Assembly (NCBI GenBank): GCA_029287435.1
Contig: JARFRD010000025.1
Location: 1-40,079, forward strand
Direction of reading: 5' to 3'
Source of the DNA: Gammaproteobacteria bacterium
Lineage (GTDB): Bacteria > Pseudomonadota > Gammaproteobacteria > SZUA-229
Length of the DNA: 40,079 nt
In this document: positions 9,705 through 19,903 of the stretch, in pieces
How the letters are laid out: each line of letters starts with the position of its first letter
Position numbering within the stretch: position 1 is the stretch's first letter
The notes under the pieces: model-generated
Told to the model about the DNA's origin: nothing
The model's input: only the letters and a program-made list of their open reading frames with translations
Databases searched by the model: none
Translations under genes and position numbers: made by a program

Positions 9705-11369
9705 TTAATCCTGTGTAGCTATCAGCAGCAAGGCAGCACCCAGCCCACCGGTTATCCAGGTAATTAAAGGTGCGCCTCCGTACAGTGTCGAAGGATAAAC
9801 ATCGAGGCCGTAGATAATTAATCCGGACATGACCAGGCCGGTACCAATGATTGTCAGTACGCTACGCTGGTTATTGCGCCTGAGCTCACCCCGTATCTTG
9901 TGAATCTCTCTCGTTAACCGCTCGACATCTTCACCTTCGGCAATGCGTTTGGTAGCAGCGTAGATCAGGCTTGGCATCTCGGGCAACTTCTCAACCAGGT
10001 GCGGCAGGTTGTCTTTGAGGCCATTCATCATGGAATTCACGCCAACCTGTTCTTCCATCCAGCGCTCGAGGAACGGCTTGGCCGTTTTCCATAAGTCGAG
10101 TTCCGGGTAGAGCTGTCTGCCCAGGCCCTCGATATTCAATAGCGTTTTCTGCAACAGTACCAGTTGCGGCTGCACTTCCATATTAAAGCGACGCGCCGTC
10201 TGGAACAGTCGCAGCAGTAGCTGCCCAAAAGAAATCTCGCTTAACGGCTTTTCAAATATGGGTTCACAAACACTCCTGATCGCGGACTCGAATTCATCGA
10301 CACGGGTACCAGCAGGAACCCAGCCTGACTCAACATGAAGTTTTGCAACCTTGTGGTAATCACGCTGAAAAAACGCAAGGAAGTTTTCAGCGAGGTAGCG
10401 CTTGTCGACGGTGTTGAGTGTACCCATGATGCCAAAATCGACCGCGATATATTTTGGATGCTCCGGGTCATTGATATCGACAAATATGTTGCCCGGATGC
10501 ATATCAGCATGAAAAAAATTGTGGCTGAATACCTGGGTAAAGAAGATCTCAACGCCGAGCTCCGCGAGGCGCTCCATGTTGGTATCTTTACGTTTCAGTT
10601 CATCGACATTACGAATAGGCACGCCATAGATGCGCTCCATAACCAGTACGTTTTTGCTGCAGTAGTCCCAGTACACTTCTGGCACGTACAGGCTGCTGGC
10701 GCCTTCAAAATTACGGCGTAACTGGCTGGCATTGGCAGCTTCACGTAGCAGGTCGAGCTCATCAATTATGGTCTTTTCATATTCGGCAACGACCTCTACC
10801 GGGCGCAGGCGTCGAGCCTGTGACGAATAGCGCGCAGCCAGTTCAGCAATGATGTAGAGCAGAGAAATATCACGCTTGATCACCGGCATCACATCGGGGC
10901 GCAGCACCTTGATGATGACCTCTTCGCCGCCTTTCAGCCTGGCGGCATGCACCTGTGCAATCGATGCAGAAGCCAGTGGATCCTGCTCGAACTCATCTAC
11001 TACATCATGTACTGGCTTACCAAATGCCTGTTCAATAATACGTTGTGCTACTACACCGGGAAATGCGGGCACTGCATCCTGTAATTTTTCCAGCTCATCA
11101 GCAACATCATCTGGCAGCAAATCACGCCTTGTCGATAACATCTGGCCAAACTTGGTGAAAATCGGCCCCAGGTCCTCAAGTGCTTTTCTGACTCTTACCG
11201 CCCTGGGTTCACGCTTACGTGGAAGCCAGTTAATCGGATTAAGATATATCAGAAAGCGGAATGGTCTGAACAGGTGAGTGGCAAAGACAATGTCATCCAG
11301 ACCATGACGCATCAAGACAAAATTGATACGTAGCAGCCTGAAAAACTCGTTGGGCCGTAGATAACGCAT
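9705..11369 (-). CDS. ubiB: UbiB-family protein, ubiquinone biosynthesis
   Basis: KFGQMLSTRRDLLP, ASASIAQVH, FFHADMHPGNIFV, DFG motifs; next to ubiJ and ubiE. Confidence 0.95.
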   Translation of the reverse strand: MRYLRPNEFFRLLRINFVLMRHGLDDIVFATHLFRPFRFLIYLNPINWLPRKREPRAVRVRKALEDLGPIFTKFGQMLSTRRDLLPDDVADELEKLQDAVPAFPGVVAQRIIEQAFGKPVHDVVDEFEQDPLASASIAQVHAARLKGGEEVIIKVLRPDVMPVIKRDISLLYIIAELAARYSSQARRLRPVEVVAEYEKTIIDELDLLREAANASQLRRNFEGASSLYVPEVYWDYCSKNVLVMERIYGVPIRNVDELKRKDTNMERLAELGVEIFFTQVFSHNFFHADMHPGNIFVDINDPEHPKYIAVDFGIMGTLNTVDKRYLAENFLAFFQRDYHKVAKLHVESGWVPAGTRVDEFESAIRSVCEPIFEKPLSEISFGQLLLRLFQTARRFNMEVQPQLVLLQKTLLNIEGLGRQLYPELDLWKTAKPFLERWMEEQVGVNSMMNGLKDNLPHLVEKLPEMPSLIYAATKRIAEGEDVERLTREIHKIRGELRRNNQRSVLTIIGTGLVMSGLIIYGLDVYPSTLYGGAPLITWITGGLGAALLLIATQD

Positions 11370-11959
11370 CAGACAAGCGCACCCATGTACTGTTTGATTT
11401 TCGCTTCCAGCCGATCTGTATCATTGCGCAAGGCATCGACATCATCAAAAAATGCTTCCATTTCAGCACCGCTGACAACATCCCGACTTTCTTCCTGCAG
11501 GTATTCGCCAACATCATCCGTGAAGTTCTCTGCGGCAGAACGCCCCCAGGCTCTCAATCCGTTAAACACCTGCATCACATGGTGCGCAGCGACATCTCCC
11601 ACAATAGCGGCAAGCTGTTCTTCCCAGTCAATGTCCATCTCTGTAAGCAGCGCCCTGAACTGACGCCCAAGTCGGACATCGCCGCGTATTTCTATTTCCC
11701 GTGCAAACAACAAAGGAGCCGCATCCCGCTTGATGCCCAGTTTGAGCAGGGCAGCAGGCGTGCCACTGATCACCGTGTCCGGCTCAATGTCACAATCCGG
11801 CATGACATCGATACGCGACCCTTTGACAAAGAGATAGATGTTTTTATTAACGCCAAGAACTTCTATGCAAATCAATTTGCCATCAAAAGCCGCCAGCTTT
11901 TCCGGCGCTTCCGGGTCCAGCGCCAGGTAGTTATTGAACGCTTTTTCCAGTAGCAGCAT
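11369..11959 (-). CDS. ubiJ: UbiJ, SCP2-domain ubiquinone biosynthesis accessory factor
   Basis: SCP2-like N-terminus (GTPAALLKLG...), position between ubiE and ubiB; abuts ubiB start. Confidence 0.9.
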   Translation of the reverse strand: MLLLEKAFNNYLALDPEAPEKLAAFDGKLICIEVLGVNKNIYLFVKGSRIDVMPDCDIEPDTVISGTPAALLKLGIKRDAAPLLFAREIEIRGDVRLGRQFRALLTEMDIDWEEQLAAIVGDVAAHHVMQVFNGLRAWGRSAAENFTDDVGEYLQEESRDVVSGAEMEAFFDDVDALRNDTDRLEAKIKQYMGALV

Positions 11960-12097
11960 TTATATCTGCCTGCTATCAACTAAATAAGGTTTTTTGTTTG
12001 ACAACAAGGCGCATTGATTTTGAGTAGCGCCATGTATATGTAATTCACGAGGACACGCAGAAATTAACGCAACACCGTTATCGAACAAAAAGATCAT

Positions 12098-12844
12098 TTA
12101 GAGTTTGAACCCTTTATGCAAGGCAACAATGCCGCCGGACATATTGTGATAACTACAACGCTCAAAGCCTGCATCCTGCATCATCTGTTTGAGTGTATCC
12201 TGTGAAGGGTGCATACGAATGGATTCTGCAAGGTAGCGATAACTCGCTTCATCGTTAGCGATGACCTTGCCCATGGCAGGCAAGACATTGAAGGAATAAA
12301 AATCGTATAGCTTGTTAAGGCCGGGAACGACAGGCTTTGAAAACTCAAGCACGAGCAAACGACCACCCGGTTTCAATACCCGGTACATCGAGGACAGCGC
12401 CCTGTCCTGGTGTGTGACGTTACGCAAACCAAACGCGATGGTTATGCAATCGAAGCTGTTATCTTCAAACGGCAGGTCTTCGGCATTGGCCTCAACGAAC
12501 TGAACGTTGCCGGCGACACCCTTATCCAGCAAGCGGCGCCTGCCCTGCTCGAGCATAGCCGCATTGATATCCGACATAACAATTTCACCGGTCGGGCCAA
12601 CCTGCTTTGACATCTCAATACTGAGGTCACCGGTACCACCGGCCACATCAAGTGCTCGCATACCTTTTTTCAGGCCGGTATGCTGCAGTGCAATTTTTTT
12701 CCAGATGCGATGGATACCGAACGACATGACGTCGTTCATCACATCGTATTTACCAGCAACAGAATTGAACACACCGGCAACCAGGCTCTCCTTCTTGTCT
12801 TCGTCAACCTGGGAATAACCAAAATGTGTTTTTTTGGCGCTCAT
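12098..12844 (-). CDS. ubiE: demethylmenaquinone/2-polyprenyl-benzoquinol methyltransferase UbiE
   Basis: SAM motif [38 protein letters not shown]. Confidence 0.97.
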   Translation of the reverse strand: MSAKKTHFGYSQVDEDKKESLVAGVFNSVAGKYDVMNDVMSFGIHRIWKKIALQHTGLKKGMRALDVAGGTGDLSIEMSKQVGPTGEIVMSDINAAMLEQGRRRLLDKGVAGNVQFVEANAEDLPFEDNSFDCITIAFGLRNVTHQDRALSSMYRVLKPGGRLLVLEFSKPVVPGLNKLYDFYSFNVLPAMGKVIANDEASYRYLAESIRMHPSQDTLKQMMQDAGFERCSYHNMSGGIVALHKGFKL

Positions 12845-12847
12845 GAT

Positions 12848-13234
12848 TTAGTCCGGTTTCTTGCGCTCGTGGCCAGCTTGCTTAACGCGTTCAAGGTAAT
12901 CCTGCCACTTGTTGTCATAGTCAGCTCCCAGTTCGTACAGGTATTCCCATGTATACAGGCCGGTATCGTGTTTATCATCAAATACCAGTTTAATCGCATA
13001 GTTGCCCTGGGGTTCGATCGCGGTAATGTTTACATCTTCTTTACCCAGTTGCAGGACCTCCTGCCCTGGACCATGGCCAGTGACTTCGGCGGATGGTGAA
13101 TACACCCGCAGGTACTCGCAGGGCAACTGAAAATTTTTGCCATCATCGAAATCAATTTCGAGGACACGGCTTTTCTGGTGCAGGCTGATATTGGTTGGTT
13201 TTGGCATAATTATTACTTGTCCGCTTTTATTCAC
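12848..13234 (-). CDS. DUF971 (gamma-butyrobetaine hydroxylase-like N-terminal) protein
   Basis: LEIDFDDGKNFQLPCEYLRVYSPSAEV...GNYAIKLVFDDKHDTGLYTWEYL typical of DUF971; typical position next to hslU. Confidence 0.85.
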   Translation of the reverse strand: MNKSGQVIIMPKPTNISLHQKSRVLEIDFDDGKNFQLPCEYLRVYSPSAEVTGHGPGQEVLQLGKEDVNITAIEPQGNYAIKLVFDDKHDTGLYTWEYLYELGADYDNKWQDYLERVKQAGHERKKPD

Positions 13235-13260
13235 TATTTCTGGCTTTATTACAGACCCTG

Positions 13261-14592
13261 TTACAGGATGTAGCGGCTCAGGTCTTCATCCTGGGCCAGT
13301 TCGCCAAGGCTGTTTTCAACATATTCCCTGTCAACGATCAGATTCTGCCCTGCCTTGTCGGGCGCATCAAATGATATCTCTTCGAGCAGGCGCTCTATTA
13401 CAGTATGCAGGCGTCGGGCACCGATGTTTTCCGAACGCTCATTTACATCAAATGCGACTTCGGCAACACGTTCGACACCATCACTGGTGAACTCGATATC
13501 AACGCCCTCGGTTTTCATTAATGCGCTGTACTGTGTGGTCAGGGAAGCGTCCGGTTCGGTCAGGATGCGCTTGAAATCGTCCGCATTCAATGCCGTAAAC
13601 TCGACACGTATTGGCAAGCGGCCCTGTAACTCCGGGATAAGATCTGACGGCTTGGATAGATGAAATGCACCGGACGCAATGAACAGGATATGATCGGTTT
13701 TGACCATACCGTACTTGGTGGTCACAGTGCAGCCTTCCACCAATGGCAGCAGGTCGCGTTGCACGCCTTCGCGGGACACATCGGCGCCGCCACCTGATTC
13801 AGCGCGCTTGGCCACCTTGTCGATTTCATCGATAAACACGATGCCATTCTGCTCAGCGTTTTCCAGCGCACGGCTTTTTATCTCTTCTTCCTTGATCAGT
13901 TTGGCCGCCTCTTCATCCAGCAGCAGCTTTTGTGCCTGGGCAACGCTCATTTTGCGCGTCTTTTTCTTGTCGCCAGACATATTCTGGAACATGCCCTGTA
14001 ACTGCGAAGTCATTTCTTCCATCCCGGGTGGCGCCATGATTTCGACACCCACGGGTTTCACCGTGACTTCGATTTCGATTTCCTTGTCATCGAGCTCCCC
14101 CTGGCGCAATTTGACGCGGAATTTCTGTCGTGTTGATGATTCCTGGTCAGACACGGGTTCACCGAAGCTGTCGCGTGGTGGTGGCAGCAACGCATCGAGA
14201 ATGCGCTCTTCAACGGCATCTTCAGCCAGGTGACGTACCTTTTCCATTTCCTGCTCACGCGTGGTTTTTATCGACATGTCGACAAGATCGCGTATGATCG
14301 AGTCAACTTCACGCCCAACATAGCCAACTTCGGTGAACTTTGTTGCCTCCACCTTGACGAACGGGGCTTTCGCCAGTTGTGCCAGGCGACGTGCGATTTC
14401 GGTTTTACCGACGCCGGTGGGTCCGATCATCAGGATATTTTTCGGTGTAATCTCGTTGCGCAGACTCTCTTCGATCTGCATACGGCGCCAGCGGTTACGC
14501 AGTGCAATCGCCACGGCACGCTTGGCCGCATCCTGGCCAACAATGTGTTTATCCAGTTCCTGGACAATTTCACGGGGTGTCATTTCAGACAT
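13261..14592 (-). CDS. hslU: HslU ATPase subunit of HslVU protease
   Basis: [27 protein letters not shown]-terminus DLSRYIL. Confidence 0.98.
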   Translation of the reverse strand: MSEMTPREIVQELDKHIVGQDAAKRAVAIALRNRWRRMQIEESLRNEITPKNILMIGPTGVGKTEIARRLAQLAKAPFVKVEATKFTEVGYVGREVDSIIRDLVDMSIKTTREQEMEKVRHLAEDAVEERILDALLPPPRDSFGEPVSDQESSTRQKFRVKLRQGELDDKEIEIEVTVKPVGVEIMAPPGMEEMTSQLQGMFQNMSGDKKKTRKMSVAQAQKLLLDEEAAKLIKEEEIKSRALENAEQNGIVFIDEIDKVAKRAESGGGADVSREGVQRDLLPLVEGCTVTTKYGMVKTDHILFIASGAFHLSKPSDLIPELQGRLPIRVEFTALNADDFKRILTEPDASLTTQYSALMKTEGVDIEFTSDGVERVAEVAFDVNERSENIGARRLHTVIERLLEEISFDAPDKAGQNLIVDREYVENSLGELAQDEDLSRYIL

Positions 14593-14613
14593 AATTCAAG
14601 TTTCCTGGCTAAG

Positions 14614-15150
14614 CTATTCGATTTCTTCGACCGTCAGCGACTGGTTGGTGTAGATACAGATATCACCGGCAATCATCAGGCTTTTTTCGACAATATCGCG
14701 TGCAGACAATTCGGTATTATCGAATAAAGCGCGTGCAGCAGACTGGGCATAAGGGCCGCCAGAGCCGATCGCGATGAGGTCATCGACCGTATCGATCACA
14801 TCACCGGTGCCCGAGATCAGTAGCGAAGAGCCCTTGTCTGCAACGATCATCATGGCCTCGAGACGGCGCAGAGCCCGGTCTGTACGCCAGTCTTTGGCGA
14901 GCTCGACGGCAGCGCGTTTGAGCTGGCCGTTATGCTTTTCCAGCATACCTTCAAAGCGCTCAAGCAGGGTAAATGCATCTGCGGTAGCGCCGGCAAAGCC
15001 CGCGATCACCCTGTCCTGGTACAGTTTACGTACCTTGGTCGCATTACCTTTCATTACGGTATTACCTAGTGTGACCTGACCGTCACCGCCGACGACAACA
15101 TTATTGCCGCGACGCACCGTTACGATCGTGGTGCCATGGAAATTTTCCAC
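14614..15150 (-). CDS. hslV: HslV protease subunit
   Basis: [38 protein letters not shown]; upstream of hslU. Confidence 0.98.
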   Translation of the reverse strand: MENFHGTTIVTVRRGNNVVVGGDGQVTLGNTVMKGNATKVRKLYQDRVIAGFAGATADAFTLLERFEGMLEKHNGQLKRAAVELAKDWRTDRALRRLEAMMIVADKGSSLLISGTGDVIDTVDDLIAIGSGGPYAQSAARALFDNTELSARDIVEKSLMIAGDICIYTNQSLTVEEIE

Positions 15151-15232
15151 GCTTATCTCCTGAATTTCTTTTTAAGCTCGGGGGGACGTGATTTTACACC
15201 GTTTAGCGCCGTGTTGCGGGCTCTGGCTGTAT

Positions 15233-16015
15233 TCAGGGTGAAGCTGGCTGCGCGCGCTCAAAGGTCCACTGCGTGTCATCCGAGAGCGCTTTGGAAAACT
15301 TGTAACCGCCCTGCTTGAATTTTTTCAGGTCAGCCGGTTTCTCGATTCGGTTGCGAATGATGTAATCAGCCATCATGCCGCGGGCGCGCTTGGCAAAGAG
15401 TGCCACCACGCGCGTCTTGCCGTCCCTGGTATCCTTGAAATTGATATTGAGCAGTTTGCCCTTGAGCATTTTAGGCTTCACCGACTTGAAGTATTCGTTG
15501 GAAGCCAGGTTCACCAGTGTTGGATCTTGCTGTTTCACCAGCTCCTTGTTCAACTTTTCGGTAATGCTCTCACCCCAGAACTGGTAAAGATTATCGCCGC
15601 GCGGGTTGTGTAATTTGGTCTTCATTTCCAGACGATACGGCTGAATCAGGTCGAGTGGACGCAGGCAGCCATACAGCCCGGAAAGAATGCGCAAGTGGTC
15701 CTGCGCATAGGCAAGATCATCGTCATCAAAATGTTCGACATCGATACCGCTATAAACATCACCCTTGAACGCATAAATGGCCTGTTTCGCGTTTTTTGTA
15801 TTGAACGGCGTATTAAAAGCCTTGTAACGATCAACGTTGAGTTCGGCAATATTCTCACTGATTGTCATCAAGGACTGCAGGTCTTTCTGCTTGATCTTGC
15901 GCAGTTCCTTAATCAGTATCTCTGAATCTTTGAGCGCAACAGGCTTGCTGTACTTGCGCGTTGGTGCCGGTATTTCAAAATCCTGGCCCTTGGAAGGGGA
16001 AAGCGTAATCAGCAT
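15233..16015 (-). CDS. yaaA: peroxide stress protein YaaA (DUF328)
   Basis: AIYAFKGDVYSG, LRILSGLYGCLRPLDLIQPYRLEM, NLASNEYFKSVKPK. Confidence 0.95.
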   Translation of the reverse strand: MLITLSPSKGQDFEIPAPTRKYSKPVALKDSEILIKELRKIKQKDLQSLMTISENIAELNVDRYKAFNTPFNTKNAKQAIYAFKGDVYSGIDVEHFDDDDLAYAQDHLRILSGLYGCLRPLDLIQPYRLEMKTKLHNPRGDNLYQFWGESITEKLNKELVKQQDPTLVNLASNEYFKSVKPKMLKGKLLNINFKDTRDGKTRVVALFAKRARGMMADYIIRNRIEKPADLKKFKQGGYKFSKALSDDTQWTFERAQPASP

Positions 16016-16099
16016 AACAATCTAAACAAGTTAATGATGGTGTGATTATACCTGTTTCATACAAAAGACTTACTTACATGTTTTGGTGGTATTTTTTTT

Positions 16100-16241
16100 A
16101 CCGCGGAGGCGCAGAGTTGTTAATAATGTTGTCATTTCGACCGCAGGGAGAAATCTCCCCGGCGTTCTAATGCTGTTCAGGAGATCTCTCCCTGCGGTCG
16201 AGATGACAGAACACCTATAAAAAACTCTGCGCCTCTGCGGT
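16100..16241. repeat. Nested palindrome: outer 19-bp inverted repeat around 79-bp element copy 2
   Basis: Outer arms ACCGCGGAGGCGCAGAGTT (16100-16118) and AACTCTGCGCCTCTGCGGT (16223-16241), 18/19 complementary; inner element 16130-16208. Confidence 0.9.
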
Positions 16242-16244
16242 TAA

Positions 16245-17138
16245 TCACTTATTGCGTGATCTTGGATGTGCCTTATCGTAAACACCAGCCAAATGCTGGA
16301 AATCGAGATGGGTATAAATCTGCGTGGTACTCAGGTTGGCATGGCCCAGCAGTTCCTGTACCGCGCGCAGGTCATTAGATGACTCGAGGATGTGGGATGC
16401 AAACGAATGCCGCAGCATGTGGGGGTGCAGCGATATCCCAACACCCTGCTGTAATGCGCGCTTTTTCAGGCGCTGTTGCACGCTACTGTTACTGATGCGG
16501 GTGCCACGGCTGCTTATAAATAATGCCTTTTCATCCTGCTGTAACCAGCCATTACGCTGCTTGATCCAGTGCTTCATGGCGGCTTCCGCTTTGCTACCAA
16601 AAGGAATCACGCGTTGCTTGCTGCCTTTTCCTGTAACCATCACAGTTTTCTGTTGCCAGTCGATATCACCCAGGTCCAGACCGGTCAGTTCGGAAAGGCG
16701 CAGCCCGCAACCGTAAAACAATTCCATGACGGCACGATCACGGCAAGCCAGGGCATCATCACCCTTGAAGGCCAGTAAGCGGTCAAGCTGATCAACACCC
16801 AGTGTTTCGGGCAGACGATTCACCGACCTGGGCGCCGGCACCCCCTGGGCCGGATTGCTGTCTGCACGTTTGTGTCGACACAACCAGTTGAACAAGCTGC
16901 GTATCGAAGACAGCTGCCGTTGTAAACTTTTACCGGAAAGCCCTTTACGATGCTGACTCGCAACAAAGCCACGCACGACATGGTCATCAACCGTTTTAAA
17001 CTGCTCAATACCACGTTCTTTGCCAAATGCAATGAACGCATCAAGGTCACGGTGATACGCAGCGAGCGTGTGTGGTGAATACCTTTTTTCTGATTGCAGA
17101 TAGGTCAGGAAATCTTGCAGATCAGTTTCGAGAGACAT
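16245..17138 (-). CDS. xerC: tyrosine recombinase XerC
   Basis: GCGLRLSEL, HPHMLRHSFASHILE, LGHANLSTTQIYTH; dapF-DUF484-xerC neighbourhood. Confidence 0.95.
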   Translation of the reverse strand: MSLETDLQDFLTYLQSEKRYSPHTLAAYHRDLDAFIAFGKERGIEQFKTVDDHVVRGFVASQHRKGLSGKSLQRQLSSIRSLFNWLCRHKRADSNPAQGVPAPRSVNRLPETLGVDQLDRLLAFKGDDALACRDRAVMELFYGCGLRLSELTGLDLGDIDWQQKTVMVTGKGSKQRVIPFGSKAEAAMKHWIKQRNGWLQQDEKALFISSRGTRISNSSVQQRLKKRALQQGVGISLHPHMLRHSFASHILESSNDLRAVQELLGHANLSTTQIYTHLDFQHLAGVYDKAHPRSRNK

Positions 17139-17842
17139 CAGTCTTCGAGGTGCACTGCGAGTGCAGCGCTTACCAGTTCACCGATCTGCTTGAGAAATTC
17201 TGTGCCCATGGAAATATTGAAGCGATGCTCGTCCCTGCCGCCAAGGCCCAGAAGGCCAAGTCGTGAGCCCGCAACCAACGGAATTATCGCTGCAGAACCG
17301 ACAGCGTCTGCCTCATCTCTGAACATGAAGGCCTTTTGTTCTTCGCTACAACGTCCACATACCGGGTTACTGTTGTCGAGCATGGTGGTAAAAGCGCTCA
17401 AGCCTTCATCATCCGAATGCACAAACACATCCGGTTTGTTGTCGATAATTTGCTGATCATCACTGAACAGGCGAAGCACGGCAAAATCCGCATCCAGCTC
17501 GTTACCAAGTTCAGCCAGAACCAGGCTAATGACATCATCAAGATCATGCGCGCCGAGTAAATTGATTGCCAGACGGTGGCGACTTTCGGCAAGCCTTTCG
17601 TTACTGCGGGCGATATCCATGAGTTCGCGTAATCGCTTGTCAGAACTCTGTAACTTGTCACGCAGCGTACTGACCTGGCGTTCGATCAACGACACGGCCT
17701 TGCCGGTTTCATGCGTGATTTCGAGCTCAGTCAGTAAGGAAGGATAGCGGCTTAAAATATCTGGAAATTGTTTTAACAGCTCAATCAGCTGTTGTTCTGC
17801 ATCAAGCGATTCTTGTTTTTGTTCTTGTGCTTGTGTATTCAC
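17138..17842 (-). CDS. DUF484 (GAF-like) protein
   Basis: 234 aa between dapF and xerC, the usual DUF484 position; '[12 protein letters not shown]' and GAF-like region. Confidence 0.9.
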   Translation of the reverse strand: MNTQAQEQKQESLDAEQQLIELLKQFPDILSRYPSLLTELEITHETGKAVSLIERQVSTLRDKLQSSDKRLRELMDIARSNERLAESRHRLAINLLGAHDLDDVISLVLAELGNELDADFAVLRLFSDDQQIIDNKPDVFVHSDDEGLSAFTTMLDNSNPVCGRCSEEQKAFMFRDEADAVGSAAIIPLVAGSRLGLLGLGGRDEHRFNISMGTEFLKQIGELVSAALAVHLED

Positions 17843-18681
17843 AGTGTTATTTGCCCTTCAAATACAGTTTGTGCCGGCCCCGTCATCAGTAATGGTTCAC
17901 CGTGTCCAGACCAGCGAATAGTAAGGTCGCCCCCTGTTAACTCTGCATGAACCGTTTCATCCAGCAAGCTGTTATGGATGCCCACCGCTACTGCAGCACA
18001 GGCACCGGTACCACAAGCCATGGTTTCTCCTGCGCCGCGCTCAAACACGCGCAGGCGGATATGGCTACGATCCATAATTTCCATGAAACCAACATTAACA
18101 CGTTCAGGAAACCGTTCATGATTTTCGATAGCTGCGCCGAGTTCTTCAACCGGCGCTTCTGCCACTGAATCGACCAGCAACACCGCGTGCGGATTGCCGA
18201 CAGATACAGCACCTATAGCATATTTTTCACCATTCACCATCAACTGATGGTATTCAGTGTCGTCTGCATCGCTTTCATTGGCAATAAACGGTAAATCCTC
18301 GGGATCAAACGAGGGTATGCCCATATCAACACTGACCTGGCCGTCGTCTTCGATCTCTAGATAGATCATGCCCGCTTGCGTCTCAACTGGAATCGTGGTG
18401 CTGGTAGTCATGCCACGGTCCGTGACAAAACGCGCAAAACAACGGGCACCATTGCCACATTGTGATACTTCACCGCCGTCCGCATTATATATACGGTAGC
18501 GAAACTCTGCGCCTTCCAGCGTTGGTGGTTCGACCAGCAACAACTGGTCACAACCGACACCAAAATGCCGGTTCGCAATGAAGCGAACCTGTTCCATGCT
18601 CAGGTCGATTGACTGGTTGATCGCATCGATGACAACAAAGTCGTTGCCGATGCCATGCATTTTGGTGAAGTTGATTTGCAT
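17839..18681 (-). CDS. dapF: diaminopimelate epimerase
   Basis: [19 protein letters not shown] start; [11 protein letters not shown] and ACGTGACA catalytic Cys motifs. The ORF-track start at 18717 is upstream of the conserved start. Confidence 0.97.
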   Translation of the reverse strand: MQINFTKMHGIGNDFVVIDAINQSIDLSMEQVRFIANRHFGVGCDQLLLVEPPTLEGAEFRYRIYNADGGEVSQCGNGARCFARFVTDRGMTTSTTIPVETQAGMIYLEIEDDGQVSVDMGIPSFDPEDLPFIANESDADDTEYHQLMVNGEKYAIGAVSVGNPHAVLLVDSVAEAPVEELGAAIENHERFPERVNVGFMEIMDRSHIRLRVFERGAGETMACGTGACAAVAVGIHNSLLDETVHAELTGGDLTIRWSGHGEPLLMTGPAQTVFEGQITL

Positions 18682-18779
18682 GGGGTTGATTTCACCGCAA
18701 AGACGCGAAGAACGCAAAGATAAAAATTATATGTTTTAGGTAATTAGGCGCGGAGTTTTTTCTTGTATAGGGCCATGCA

Positions 18780-18858
18780 TGTTATCTCGACCAACGGCAG
18801 AGATCTCCTGAACAGCATGAGAACGCCCGGGAGATTTCTCCCTGCGGTCGAAATGACA
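18780..18858. repeat. 79-bp palindromic intergenic element, copy 3 (loop inverted relative to copy 2)
   Basis: TGTTATCTCGACCAACGGCAGAGATCTCCTG...CGGGAGATTTCTCCCTGCGGTCGAAATGACA; its reverse-complement core matches the copy 2 core closely. Confidence 0.88.
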
Positions 18859-18903
18859 ACAATCGTAAGACCTCTGTGCCCTCTGTGCCTCCGTTGCAAC
18901 CAA

Positions 18904-18931
18904 AAAAAGGCCACCCGAAGGTGGCCTTTTC
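18904..18931 (-). terminator. Rho-independent terminator downstream of the rhodanese gene (probably bidirectional)
   Basis: AAAAAGGCCACC-CGAA-GGTGGCCTTTT stem-loop with A/T tracts, 20 nt past the rhodanese stop. Confidence 0.85.
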
Positions 18932-18952
18932 ATACATCTGGATGATGCGGGA

Positions 18953-19612
18953 TTACTTGCCTGGAACAGTGCTCAGACCCAGGATTTCCCAGTCCTGCAT
19001 ACCACCACGGTACCACTTGATCTTGTGTGCAGGGTAACCGAACTTAAGCAGGTTCTTGATGTTGTTCGGAGACTGACCACACCACATGCCGTTACAGAAC
19101 AGAACAAGGGTCTTGGCTTTGCTGAAGTTCAGCAGGCCTTCACTTTCAGTTACACCAAACTCGTCTTCCATGATTTCCATGATAGAAACAGGATCAGCAC
19201 CCTTGGCAGGATTCAGCTTGGTCCATGGAAGATTCTTGGCGCCAGGAATAGTGCCTTTCTTGACCCAGTCAGGTGTACGTGAGTCAATCACCAGGATGGT
19301 CTCGTCACCCGCTGACATTTTCTTCAGGTACTCGATGACTTCGACTTCGCCGATGGTTTCAACGCCTGGAGCCAGCGTAGATGGCTGAATACAGAACGGC
19401 GGGCATGGGCGTGAAGTCTTGGCAAATGATGGGTTAACTGTGTTCTTGTTATTCTGGTTACGTGAAATTTTCACTTTTTTACCATCATGAACAACTTCAG
19501 CGTCCATCATCTTCGGCGTAATGCCAACCGGCTTGCCAGCTGCAAACGCATTTGCAGAAATCGTCAGGCCAGCGGCCAGCATTGAAACAGCAACAAGTTT
19601 TGCTTTTAACAT
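18953..19612 (-). CDS. exported rhodanese-like sulfurtransferase
   Basis: Signal peptide MLKAKLVAVSMLAAGLTISANAFAAG; FCNGMWCGQSPNNI active-site loop; WYRGGMQDW; CPPFC upstream; GGAGGA Shine-Dalgarno before ATG at 19612. Confidence 0.9.
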   Translation of the reverse strand: MLKAKLVAVSMLAAGLTISANAFAAGKPVGITPKMMDAEVVHDGKKVKISRNQNNKNTVNPSFAKTSRPCPPFCIQPSTLAPGVETIGEVEVIEYLKKMSAGDETILVIDSRTPDWVKKGTIPGAKNLPWTKLNPAKGADPVSIMEIMEDEFGVTESEGLLNFSKAKTLVLFCNGMWCGQSPNNIKNLLKFGYPAHKIKWYRGGMQDWEILGLSTVPGK

Positions 19613-19720
19613 GAGAGTGGTCTCCTCCAATAGGTGTTTACTCGCAGTCTCTCGACTGCTTATTTAAAAAAATATTTATTGATTACTTATATGGACAACC
19701 AGGTGATACAACAGGTGTGA

Positions 19721-19903
19721 TTAATCACATTCAGGTTCTTCTTCACCTTCTTTTGGCTTTTCGCCTTCAGGTTTTTTGTCGCCATCAGCTGCAACGATGT
19801 CACATGCCGCACCAGCATCGATACCGGTAACAGAAGCATGAACAGGCAGTGCAAAACTGGCAAACATAATTAGCAAAAATGCCAGGCGAGATAATTTATT
19901 CAT
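19721..19903 (-). CDS. small exported acidic protein with two cysteines
   Basis: 60 aa: signal peptide ending PVHAS, mature part GIDAGAACDIVAADGDKKPEGEKPKEGEEEPECD; intergenic, same strand as rhodanese. Confidence 0.7.
   Translation of the reverse strand: MNKLSRLAFLLIMFASFALPVHASVTGIDAGAACDIVAADGDKKPEGEKPKEGEEEPECD

Noticed and set aside
12680-13099. 139-aa plus-strand ORF
   Set aside because: Antisense across ubiE and DUF971; no independent support.
13700-14727. 177-aa and 165-aa plus-strand ORFs
   Set aside because: Shadow ORFs opposite hslU/hslV; Ser/Arg-rich translations without recognisable domains.
7382-18858. Three dispersed 79-bp repeats as a CRISPR or toxin-antitoxin remnant
   Set aside because: Copies are kilobases apart, palindromic and intergenic with no spacers or cas genes; better explained as REP/MITE-like elements.
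18736-18933. 65-aa minus-strand ORF (…CCHFDRREKSPGRSHAVQEISAVGR…)
   Set aside because: It is a translation of repeat copy 3 and its flanks; 'HFDRREKS'-type peptides are what this palindromic repeat encodes by chance, not a gene.
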